Under the pieces are notes generated by a model that worked only from the letters and a program-made list of their open reading frames with translations, had not been told where the DNA came from and did no database searches. From NCBI RefSeq assembly GCF_016894445.1, contig NZ_CP056775.1, forward strand, positions 4,948,001-5,012,000: a DNA stretch of 64,000 nucleotides, in the 5' to 3' direction. This DNA is from Dyadobacter sandarakinus. GTDB taxonomy: Bacteria > Bacteroidota > Bacteroidia > Cytophagales > Spirosomataceae. Position numbers and translations under genes: made by a program. Of the stretch, positions 8,606-15,960 are shown piece by piece (positions within the stretch are counted from its first letter, which is position 1; each line of letters begins with the position of its first letter).

Positions 8606-9625
8606 ATGTTTAAAAGTTTAAAGTACGCTTTATTAATTGCCATTGGTCTTGCCGGATGTACGCTTGAAGATCACGTTGTGCCGGATCAGACAGAACAAAC
8701 TTTGCGGCGTCAGATTGAACAGAGGTTGGAATCATATAGCGGCCTGGCATTTCGCGAGCTGCCGGTAAAAATATATGAGGCAAACTTTGATAGCCGCAAT
8801 ACACAATACAGGATGATCTCAGACCTTGAAAAGATTTTATCAATTTCATATAAAACAGCAGAAAGTGTCCCGCAGCAGGTTGTTGATAAAATAGATAATG
8901 CAAGTGTTGCAGGAGGGGTTTATTCAGAACAGTGGCGCGATTCAACCAATCAGTTTAACAATAATCTGCGGGTTGATTACACGCTTCAGGGAAAGTTTTA
9001 CTCTTTGATAAACGGAATGTCCAACGGATCGGAATTTACGTATCTCACCGGCCGGTACGAAGCTACCTATCAGCTGGATAAATTATCAAATCTGCCGCAA
9101 AAAGCGCAGGATTTTATCAATGAAAGAGCTGTTCCGAATTCCGAGGAAGTACTTAGCCTGTCTCTTAATGCATCATTCAAAAATGCGATCATTAACAATA
9201 ATGAGCTGAAATTTGTAAACGCTCAGGTATATCATCTCCCAGGTGGTAAAAGGCAGTATGAAACCAGGGTGTCTTATTATGGAGCAACGGTGCTGTCTAT
9301 CTTTTTTGACGAATCCGGAGAAATCCTATGGGTAGCTTCATTCGACAAATTGAAGAAGTTCATCAAAACAATGGACCTTGCAGATAACCCGCAACTGGCA
9401 TACTCCAATTTTTCACCAGATGATATTGCAGAATTCGAAGCCTACTTTGCAGCTGATCCTTTGTATGATGATTTCTATTTTGATAACAGTCCTGCCAACT
9501 GGAAATCCGACTATGAAGGTGTTGTCGGATACGAACTGGTTTTGAAAAATAAATCCAATAGTGAGCAATGGTATTTCAGATTTGACGGAAATAAGAAAGT
9601 AGTGACAAGCTCCTTTAATTTCTGA
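8606..9625 (+). CDS. Lipoprotein of unknown function
   Basis: This 339-residue protein begins with a lipoprotein signal ending in LAGC (Cys18). The remainder alternates helical and beta segments that look like repeated PepSY-type units (for example DFINERAVPNSEEVLSLSLN, then a strand-rich YETRVSYYGATVLSIFFDESGEILW). Resemblance to PepSY-like folds is only impressionistic. It follows the M28 peptidase by 42 bases on the same strand and could be read through from it. I do not recognise a characterised homologue. Confidence 0.72.
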   Translation: MFKSLKYALLIAIGLAGCTLEDHVVPDQTEQTLRRQIEQRLESYSGLAFRELPVKIYEANFDSRNTQYRMISDLEKILSISYKTAESVPQQVVDKIDNASVAGGVYSEQWRDSTNQFNNNLRVDYTLQGKFYSLINGMSNGSEFTYLTGRYEATYQLDKLSNLPQKAQDFINERAVPNSEEVLSLSLNASFKNAIINNNELKFVNAQVYHLPGGKRQYETRVSYYGATVLSIFFDESGEILWVASFDKLKKFIKTMDLADNPQLAYSNFSPDDIAEFEAYFAADPLYDDFYFDNSPANWKSDYEGVVGYELVLKNKSNSEQWYFRFDGNKKVVTSSFNF

Positions 9626-9668
9626 TCTCTGAGGTCACCAACATAGCCGATCCAAATTACCGGCAAAA

Positions 9669-10379
9669 CTAAAAGGGCAGCTGAGCGTTTTTATATTTAT
9701 CCGCTTTCAGCTGCTCTTTCATGTTTGTAAAGCTTTCAATAGGCCCCTGGGCCGAAAGCGAATTCACAAGCCAGGCCGGGATCACACCTCCCGGATCAAC
9801 CTGCAAAGTATATTGTACCTGCGTGTTTTTCGCATCTGCCGGGGTAAGTGTCCAGGTACCTGTGGATTGGGTGATCCGCACGATGCCTTTCCTGACGGGA
9901 ACCCAACCCGGAACCGCCGGTGCATCCACCGTCACGATTCTGGTCGCAGGATCCAGTGATACGCGTATACGTGCCACAAAATCGCGGTTTTCGAGTGGCC
10001 AGGGCAAACTCACTTCGGAATAGTAATACAGTTCGGAAGGAGAAATCTTGCGGACGAGCTTGCAGGATTTGGTATGTGATACCCACTTTGTAGCCGCATC
10101 CAGATCCATCAGCAAGGCAACAATCTGCGCCACGGATCCGGGCATCGTGCATTTAACCTGAAGTGCCTTTATTTTTGAATCCGGTACTGCTCTGGAATAA
10201 ACCCGGATGCCTTGTTTTTCGATAACAAACTTCCATTCGCCACCCGGCTGCGCCATGCATACAGGACTTGAAGTAAGTATTTGTATTAAAATGCTTATCC
10301 AGAGCAGCATTGTAAAGCAGCCGGATCTGACTGCTATCGGCTGACGTGTGAATTTTCTTTTCAAAGCAATAAGGAACAC
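9669..10379 (-). CDS. START-domain (lipid-binding) secreted protein
   Basis: This 236-residue protein has an N-terminal hydrophobic signal (ending SSPVCMAQ at about residue 44) and a START/SRPBCC domain. Recognisable pieces are WKFVIEKQGIRVYSR, VAQIVALLMDLDAATKWVSHT, YYYSEVSLPWPLENRDFVA and YTLQVDPGGVIPAWLVNSL. START domains hold a hydrophobic ligand such as a sterol or phospholipid in a deep cavity. The 5' end is uncertain: the frame opens with GTG at 10379, while an internal ATG at 10310 leaves a shorter signal. It lies 42 bases after the metallo-beta-lactamase gene, with a strong hairpin between them. Confidence 0.83.
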   Translation of the reverse strand: MFLIALKRKFTRQPIAVRSGCFTMLLWISILIQILTSSPVCMAQPGGEWKFVIEKQGIRVYSRAVPDSKIKALQVKCTMPGSVAQIVALLMDLDAATKWVSHTKSCKLVRKISPSELYYYSEVSLPWPLENRDFVARIRVSLDPATRIVTVDAPAVPGWVPVRKGIVRITQSTGTWTLTPADAKNTQVQYTLQVDPGGVIPAWLVNSLSAQGPIESFTNMKEQLKADKYKNAQLPF

Positions 10380-10384
10380 TCATG

Positions 10385-10422
10385 GAAGTAAGCCCGGGTG
10401 ACAGGCAGCCCGGGCTTGCTTC
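10385..10422. terminator. Strong hairpin between MBL and START genes
   Basis: Arms of 14 bases (10385-10398 and 10409-10422) pair with one G-T position around a 10-base loop; the core is AGCCCGGG/CCCGGGCT. It begins at the stop codon of the MBL-fold gene (minus strand). No U-run follows on the minus strand, so it may be a weak terminator, an attenuator or an mRNA-stabilising stem. Confidence 0.6.
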
Positions 10423-11177
10423 TATTTTATTGTATACCAGTCTCTCAGGCGCACGTCTACCGACTTGCTGCCCGCATTTACCAGTTTCTTGAACTCAGCC
10501 GTGTCACTCAGGCCGTCGGTGCCGCGGTAGTGATACGGATACACGATTTTCGGCTTAAAATCCAGCACGGCCGAAGCTGCCTCCTTGACATCCATCGTAT
10601 AAGGCAGGTTCATGCAGACAAACGCAACGTCAATGCCTTTCAAAGAGCGCATTTCAGGAATCCCGGCCGTGTCGCCGCTCAGGTAAACCGTCTTTCCGCC
10701 CATTTTAAGCACATAACCATTCCCGCGGCCTTTGGTATGCTTGGCATCGGCAGATTCGGGCAGGTTGTACATCGGTACGCCTGTGATGGATATTCCCATT
10801 TTTTCAATGGTCTGTCCATTGGCAACCACCGTCGTTTTTGCTTTCAGTGCGTCTGACATTTTATCTGCCACTGCCTGCGGCGCCACGATAACTACATGGG
10901 TCAGGTCGAGGCCATCCATTGTTTTTGTATCAAAATGGTCAGGGTGAATGTCTGTGATCAGGATCAGGTCGGGCTTGGCGATACCCTCAAACGTTTTCGG
11001 TCCCTGGTACGGGTCCGCATAGATCGTCTTGCCGTTCCAGGTCAGAGCAAGGGTTGCATGGTTAAGCGGCTGGATGCGCAGCGGCCCTTTTGAGGTGGAA
11101 ATGTCATCGGGTTTGGGCAGCTGGGCAAAGCAGCATGCAGCCACGAGCAGCAACAGGAGTGTGAATGCAGATTTCAT
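10422..11177 (-). CDS. Secreted MBL-fold metal-dependent hydrolase
   Basis: From ATG 11177 this is a 251-residue protein with a signal peptide (MKSAFTLLLLLVAACCFAQ). It then has a metallo-beta-lactamase fold of the UPF0173-like type: LILITDIHPDHFD carries the metal-binding H-x-D-H element, and later metal ligands appear in VYLSGDTAG and IVYPYHYRG. The frame could extend to 11294, but that extension lacks a signal peptide character and would bury the obvious one. Substrate unknown. The START-domain gene follows after a hairpin. Confidence 0.86.
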   Translation of the reverse strand: MKSAFTLLLLLVAACCFAQLPKPDDISTSKGPLRIQPLNHATLALTWNGKTIYADPYQGPKTFEGIAKPDLILITDIHPDHFDTKTMDGLDLTHVVIVAPQAVADKMSDALKAKTTVVANGQTIEKMGISITGVPMYNLPESADAKHTKGRGNGYVLKMGGKTVYLSGDTAGIPEMRSLKGIDVAFVCMNLPYTMDVKEAASAVLDFKPKIVYPYHYRGTDGLSDTAEFKKLVNAGSKSVDVRLRDWYTIK

Positions 11178-11431
11178 TTTTTCGTTGATTAAGATTTGAT
11201 GAGCATATTGTTTGTGCAATTTATTGATCTGGCGGTACCTGTATGCAACTTTCCGGTTATTTATCTTCTCCGGGCCATCGAATACTTGTCGCATCCGGCC
11301 CCTTAAAGAGTCTCTTTTACACCGCCTTTAATTTGTAAAGAGCTGCTAAACTTGCATTTAAAAGCCGGGTCCCGACAAACCCCTGCATCAGAGATTTCAG
11401 AACAGCTATTTTACATCAAACCAGCACGACA

Positions 11432-11857
11432 ATGAAAAATGACATTTATCCCTGTTTGTGGTTCAATGGGCAGGCGCGGGAAGCGGCAGAGTACTATTGT
11501 GGTATTTTCAAAAATGCCCGTATACTCGATTCAAACCCGATTGTGACCACCTTTGAAGCCAATGGAAACCGGTTTATGTGCCTCAATGGAGGGCCGGAGT
11601 TCCGGTTCAGCGAGTCCGTCTCCTTTGTGGTCAGCTGCGACTCGCAGGAAGAAATCGATTACTACTGGGATGCACTCACTGCCGATGGCGGGCAGGAGTC
11701 TCAATGCGGCTGGCTGAAAGATAAGTTCGGGCTTTCCTGGCAGATCATCCCTGCAATGCTCGGCTCGCTCATGTCGGATCCGGAAAAAGGCCGGCGTGTG
11801 ATGGAGAAGCTGCTCAAAATGAAAAAGCTCGAACTGCCGGTATTACAGAGTGCATAG
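11432..11857 (+). CDS. VOC family protein, PhnB-like
   Basis: This 141-residue protein matches the glyoxalase/bleomycin-resistance superfamily branch annotated PhnB or 3-demethylubiquinone methyltransferase-like. Signatures are YPCLWFNGQAREAAEYYCGIF at the N terminus, ANGNRFMCLNGGPEFRFSESVSF in the middle, and CGWLKDKFGLSWQIIPAML near residues 96-114. The branch is widespread and mostly uncharacterised. It may act as a small-molecule binding or modifying enzyme. It is monocistronic and ends in a long bidirectional terminator. Confidence 0.85.
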   Translation: MKNDIYPCLWFNGQAREAAEYYCGIFKNARILDSNPIVTTFEANGNRFMCLNGGPEFRFSESVSFVVSCDSQEEIDYYWDALTADGGQESQCGWLKDKFGLSWQIIPAMLGSLMSDPEKGRRVMEKLLKMKKLELPVLQSA

Positions 11858-11874
11858 GGGAAAGCAGTGTGTTA

Positions 11875-11920
11875 TAAAACAAAAAACGGTTCTGAGATCT
11901 CAGAACCGTTTTTTGTTTTA
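11875..11920. terminator. 46-bp perfect palindrome, bidirectional terminator
   Basis: A perfectly self-complementary 46-base sequence. Its core AACGGTTCTGAGATCTCAGA is flanked by an A-rich left arm and a T-rich right arm, so both strands present a GC stem followed by a U-run. It lies between the convergent VOC gene and the small coiled-coil gene, and its right end contains the latter's stop codon (11918-11920). It would terminate both transcripts. Confidence 0.92.
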
Positions 11921-12208
11921 TTCCTGGGTGTGAATTTCCAGGAGCATTTCGTCTGTAATATTATTTTTCGTCTTGAAATCTGCGAGCGTCTCTGTGAAGG
12001 AGGTCTGAAGGCTTTCAACCTGTTCCAGATTTTTATAAACGCCGTCATAAATCTCTCCCAGCGACTTATCCAGGTTCTGGACATTCACATTCATATTCTC
12101 AGTTTCGATCTGGCCTATTTTCTTGATCACGGCCGTTTCGCTATTTTTCAAATCTTCAATTTCACGGAGTATTTTCTCCATGCTTCTAAACTTTTCAATC
12201 TTGTCCAT
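11918..12208 (-). CDS. Small coiled-coil protein, unknown
   Basis: A 96-residue acidic, charge-rich protein without Cys or Pro runs or a signal. Heptad-like spacing (IEKFRSMEKILREIEDLK, then VQNLDKSLGEIYDGVYKNL and LEQVESLQTSFTETLADFK) suggests a helical, coiled-coil molecule. Codon pattern, ATG start and its own terminator argue that it is real. No known family is recognised. It diverges from the secreted esterase gene at 12280. Confidence 0.65.
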   Translation of the reverse strand: MDKIEKFRSMEKILREIEDLKNSETAVIKKIGQIETENMNVNVQNLDKSLGEIYDGVYKNLEQVESLQTSFTETLADFKTKNNITDEMLLEIHTQE

Positions 12209-12279
12209 AAGTTTTAGTTTGAGTTTATGGTAAAGGAGAAAATATCATACCAGCAAGCAGCTATCTTTTTTATTTTGTA

Positions 12280-14220
12280 ATGAAAATCAATGCGTTTCCC
12301 CTCCATATTTTTGTTTTGCTGTCTCTGTTTGCCACGCCTGCACCTGCACAGGACGATGAGCAGGTAACCCGCTGGAAAGGCTTTGAAAAGGTGACCTTTA
12401 CCTTCCGGGACCGTGCCGCCTGGTACGTCAGGCCAGCCCATGCGAAGGAAGGAAATCCCTGGGTATGGCGTGCACACTTCCCCGACTGGCATACCGAGAT
12501 GGACAGCATTTTGCTGACGCGTGGCTTCCACATTGCCTATGTGAATACCAATGACATGTTTGCCCACCCCGCGGCCATGCAGGTGTGGGATGCATTTTAT
12601 GATTTTCTGGTAAAAGAAAAACATTTTTCGCCCAGGGTCGCGCTGGAAGGCGTGAGTCGCGGAGGCCTTTATGTATATGGCTGGGCCAAAAGAAATCCGG
12701 ATAAGGTAAGCTGCATTTATGCCGAAGCCCCCGTATGTGATCCCAGAAGCTGGCCTGGCGGCAAAGGTAAAGGACCAGGTTCGGAGAGTGACTGGCAAAG
12801 CTGGCTCCGCCTGTTCGGCAAAAAGGAGGCAGAGGCGGCTGCATTTACCGACATTCCGTTAAACGATCTGGAAGGACTTGCTGCATTCAAAGTACCCGTA
12901 CTGCATGTGCTCGGACTGGACGATCAGCTGGTTCCTCCTTCCGAAAACAGCGACCTGCTGATTCAAAATTACCTGCGCGCAGGCGGACCGGTAAGTGTAT
13001 ATCCGATGACCCGCGGCCCGCAGACCTTACAGGGTCATCACTTCCCGATTGAACACCCCGCCCGGTTTGCAAACTTTATAGAACAGCATAGCTTTCCGGT
13101 ATCCAGGCCGCTGGATCGTACAGCTTACATACAACCTAATGCGGGCCTGGGAAATGCATTTGAAAAGTTCAGAAAAGAGAAAAAAGGGACTGTGGCATTT
13201 CTGGGCGGATCGATCACGCATAATCCCGGGTGGCGCAACAAGGTTATGCAGTACTTGCAGGAGCATTTTCCGGATACTGAATTTAATTTTATTGCCGCTG
13301 GAATTCCCTCCCTGGGCAGTACCCCGCATGCATTCCGGTTTGAGAAAGATGTGCTCGCAAAAGGTATCCCCGACCTGCTTTTTCTGGAAGCTGCCGTGAA
13401 TGACCGTACCAATGGCTTTTCCGAAAAAGCGCAGGTACGTGCCCTGGAAGGTATATTGAGGCATTTGTATAAAAAAAATCCCAAGGCAAATGCCATTCTG
13501 ATGGCTTTCGCTGATCCGGATAAGAATGCGGACTTTGCGGCTGGCAGGGTGCCCCGGGAAGTAGCCGTGCATGAGCAGGTAGCCCGGCATTATGGGGCCG
13601 CATTTATCAACCTCGCCAGAGAAACTTACGATCGCATCCAGGCAGGAGAATTTACATGGGAATACGATTTCAAAGACCTGCATCCCTCACCTTTCGGACA
13701 GGAAATCTATGCACAAACGATTAAGGAATTGCTGAAAATGGAACCTGCACCTTCCAATATGCCAGCCAAGCTTCCCGCACTCCTGGATCCTTTTTCATAC
13801 GAAAACGGTCGCTATCATTCCGTTAGTGAAGCGAAAAAGCTGGACAGGTTCTCGGTGGTAAATGCGTGGCATCCCCGCGATTCGACGGGTACCCGCCCGG
13901 GGTTTGTGGATGTACCCGTGCTTGCCGGGGAAGATGCAGGAGCCGCGTTTGATTTTACATTTAGCGGAAGAGGCGTGGGGATCGCGATTGTATCGGGTCT
14001 GGACGCAGGCAGTATTACATTTTCAGTGGATGGTAAAAAGCCGCAGCACCTCGACCTTTTCACAACATGGAGCCCGCAGCTGCACCTGCCCTGGTACCTT
14101 ATGCTCAACGATCAGCTGCCGCCCGGCAAGCACCGCCTTCATGTCACGATTGATCGCAAAGCCAATGCGAAAAGCACGGGAACAGCCTGCCGGATTGTTT
14201 ACTTTCTGGTAAATGAGTGA
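12280..14220 (+). CDS. Secreted two-domain esterase: alpha/beta-hydrolase plus SGNH hydrolase
   Basis: This 646-residue protein has a signal peptide (to about residue 23) and two different hydrolase folds. Residues 25-275 form an alpha/beta-hydrolase with nucleophile Ser126 in GVSRGG, an Asp in LGLDDQLVPP and a His in GHHFPIEHP. Residues 300-490 form an SGNH hydrolase with Ser311 in LGGSIT, a block-III Asn in LEAAVNDR, and Asp466/His468 in DLHPS. A C-terminal beta-rich segment (residues 510-646) looks like an accessory binding domain. Both catalytic sets are complete. Removal of acyl groups from plant or algal polysaccharides is a reasonable inference. Confidence 0.85.
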   Translation: MKINAFPLHIFVLLSLFATPAPAQDDEQVTRWKGFEKVTFTFRDRAAWYVRPAHAKEGNPWVWRAHFPDWHTEMDSILLTRGFHIAYVNTNDMFAHPAAMQVWDAFYDFLVKEKHFSPRVALEGVSRGGLYVYGWAKRNPDKVSCIYAEAPVCDPRSWPGGKGKGPGSESDWQSWLRLFGKKEAEAAAFTDIPLNDLEGLAAFKVPVLHVLGLDDQLVPPSENSDLLIQNYLRAGGPVSVYPMTRGPQTLQGHHFPIEHPARFANFIEQHSFPVSRPLDRTAYIQPNAGLGNAFEKFRKEKKGTVAFLGGSITHNPGWRNKVMQYLQEHFPDTEFNFIAAGIPSLGSTPHAFRFEKDVLAKGIPDLLFLEAAVNDRTNGFSEKAQVRALEGILRHLYKKNPKANAILMAFADPDKNADFAAGRVPREVAVHEQVARHYGAAFINLARETYDRIQAGEFTWEYDFKDLHPSPFGQEIYAQTIKELLKMEPAPSNMPAKLPALLDPFSYENGRYHSVSEAKKLDRFSVVNAWHPRDSTGTRPGFVDVPVLAGEDAGAAFDFTFSGRGVGIAIVSGLDAGSITFSVDGKKPQHLDLFTTWSPQLHLPWYLMLNDQLPPGKHRLHVTIDRKANAKSTGTACRIVYFLVNE

Positions 14221-14245
14221 ATGATATTACCAGCTTTTACTTAAA

Positions 14246-14509
14246 TTGAATGAAAATAAAAGACTAATCATAAGTCAAAGCGATTTGAAATCAAACCTGC
14301 ATGCATTGATCGACAGTATTGATAATCCTGCGGTTTTGCAGGCTTACCTGATTCTTTTGTCCAGGGAAGCCAGATCAAATGATGACTTTTGGGATGCGCT
14401 CGACGCTGATGCAAAAGCATCTATCCAGGAGGGTATAGCAAATTTTCACGATGGAAAGCATGTTGATTTTTTTGATTACATGAAGTCAACGCATGGCATT
14501 GATCGTTAG
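14246..14509 (+). CDS. Putative antitoxin of a RelE/ParE-type pair
   Basis: A small acidic protein (87 residues) with predicted helices (SQSDLKSNLHALIDSI, LQAYLILLSREAR, FWDALDADAKASIQEGIANF), followed with overlap by a RelE/ParE-like toxin frame. The size, the order antitoxin then toxin, and the 17-base overlap fit a type II toxin-antitoxin operon. The open frame has only a TTG start at 14246. An ATG at 14250 lies in the next frame and would join it (MKIKRLIISQ) if the A-run 14258-14261 had one more A. So the start is uncertain. Confidence 0.68.
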   Translation: MNENKRLIISQSDLKSNLHALIDSIDNPAVLQAYLILLSREARSNDDFWDALDADAKASIQEGIANFHDGKHVDFFDYMKSTHGIDR

Positions 14510-14779
14510 GCTGACTGATCAGGCACGCGCTGACATCGAGCATATTGCCGAATACCTTTCCAGTCACTGGTCCGAAAAACAAAAATGGATTTTCTGGCAC
14601 GGTTAACCGGACAAATTGATCTGATTAGTCGTATGCCCTACCTCTATCGGGTTTCTGCTAAACAGCCTAATGTAAGAGAATGTATACTCAACAAGCATAC
14701 AATCATCTATTATCAGGTTGTAAATGACGAAAAGGTAGTGATACTAACCATTCGGAATACCAGGCGGGCTAATAGTTAA
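14493..14779 (+). pseudogene. RelE/ParE-family toxin, frameshifted
   Basis: The ATG at 14493 opens MALIVRLTDQARADIEHIAEYLSSHWSEKQK, a typical ParE/RelE N terminus, but this frame stops at 14604-14606 after 37 codons. The adjacent frame continues the same family with DFLARLTGQIDLISRMPYLYR, VRECILNKHTIIYYQ and VVILTIRNTRRA to the stop at 14779. One additional A in the five-base A-run 14581-14585 restores a continuous protein of about 95 residues. It is either a truly inactivated toxin or an undercalled homopolymer. The upstream antitoxin frame overlaps by 17 bases. Confidence 0.85.
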
Positions 14780-14859
14780 GAGCAGCAAGAATTAATGTTC
14801 CGTTCCTTGGCTTAACGTGCCTTTGCCGAACAAGTAAATAATGCAGCTTTCCGCTACCC

Positions 14860-15663
14860 TCAACTCGCCGACAGCTCCCGTGATCTTTTCTGTGCTGCCA
14901 GGATGCCCTGTTCCAGGGTTTCACCCATCTTGCCGCTGCCAAATTCCCGCAATGCGGCCTCGGTGGTTCCTCCTTTGGACGCTACCGCTTTAATCAGTTC
15001 GTCCAGTGATTTATCGGCTGTATTGATCAGGTGATAGGAACCCAGCATGGTCTGTTTAACCAGCAGTGCCGCCACAGCTTCGTCAAAGCCCATTTGTTTT
15101 CCGGCTTCAATCATGGCTTTTACCACGTAAAAGAAGTAAGCCGGCCCGCTGCCGCTCAATGCAGTGACCGCATTCAGCTGCTCCTCATCTTCCAGGAAAA
15201 CAGAGCGGCCCGTGGCATTGATCAGGTTTTCAATTTTACGTAAAGCATTGATGTCGACCTCCGGAGAAGCCGAGTAGGCCGTAATGCCCATGCCGAGCAT
15301 AGCGGGCGTATTGGGCATTGCCCGGATCACCGGCTTGTGCGTCAGGGCAGTTTGTATGTTCTGGATCGTGACGCCGGCCATGATTGAAAGGATTACCTGG
15401 TGCGGCCGGACAACCTCCGCCAGCGGCACCGCCACCGACTGAAAATCCTGGGGTTTCACAGAAAGTATGATCAGGTCGTACTCGCTGATCTGCGGACCGA
15501 TCACGCCGGTGATCACACCGGGGCGAAAGCTCTTGAGCCCGTCCAGCCGGTCATCGCTTTTTTCGACCAGCAGGAAATCTTCATTTTTTACCAGATCAAA
15601 TTTGAGAAAGGCACGCGCAAATGCCATTCCCATGTTGCCGCAGCCGATAATTGCAATTTTCAT
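14860..15663 (-). CDS. proC: Pyrroline-5-carboxylate reductase
   Basis: ProC catalyses the last step of proline synthesis, reduction of 1-pyrroline-5-carboxylate with NAD(P)H, in the cytoplasm. The 267-residue protein has the N-terminal dinucleotide-binding glycine motif IAIIGCGNMGMAFARAF, the central VIRAMPNTPAMLGMGITAY motif, and the C-terminal signature ALSGSGPAYFFYVVKAMIEAG with VASKGGTTEAALREF. Length and motifs are standard. It is transcribed alone, divergent from the transglutaminase cluster across about 300 bases. Confidence 0.96.
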   Translation of the reverse strand: MKIAIIGCGNMGMAFARAFLKFDLVKNEDFLLVEKSDDRLDGLKSFRPGVITGVIGPQISEYDLIILSVKPQDFQSVAVPLAEVVRPHQVILSIMAGVTIQNIQTALTHKPVIRAMPNTPAMLGMGITAYSASPEVDINALRKIENLINATGRSVFLEDEEQLNAVTALSGSGPAYFFYVVKAMIEAGKQMGFDEAVAALLVKQTMLGSYHLINTADKSLDELIKAVASKGGTTEAALREFGSGKMGETLEQGILAAQKRSRELSAS

Positions 15664-15960
15664 TTCGCAGGTTAACCAATGGAGTTTAAGGTACAGGCGA
15701 ATTACGCAAACTTTCAGGGAATTATTCAGCAGGTTTTTCTAAATACAGGTGGAATGAAATATGCAGGTGCCATATTTGACATGAAAAGGTTTCTCAACCG
15801 GCCACTACTTTGCTGCAATCCTTTGTTTCTGTAAGAAGAATATTTTGCAGAGAACAATTATAGCAAGCATAAATTTTGAAAGCTTGTACGAATACTGTTT
15901 TTTAGATTCAGGTAAAATTCGTACTGCCAAATTATCCTATCATAAAGCAATACTCCAACT

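Noticed and set aside
12214-12798. Minus-strand frames opposite the two-domain esterase (12214-12798 and 13027-13683)
   Set aside because: Shadows of a conserved secreted enzyme; no independent features.
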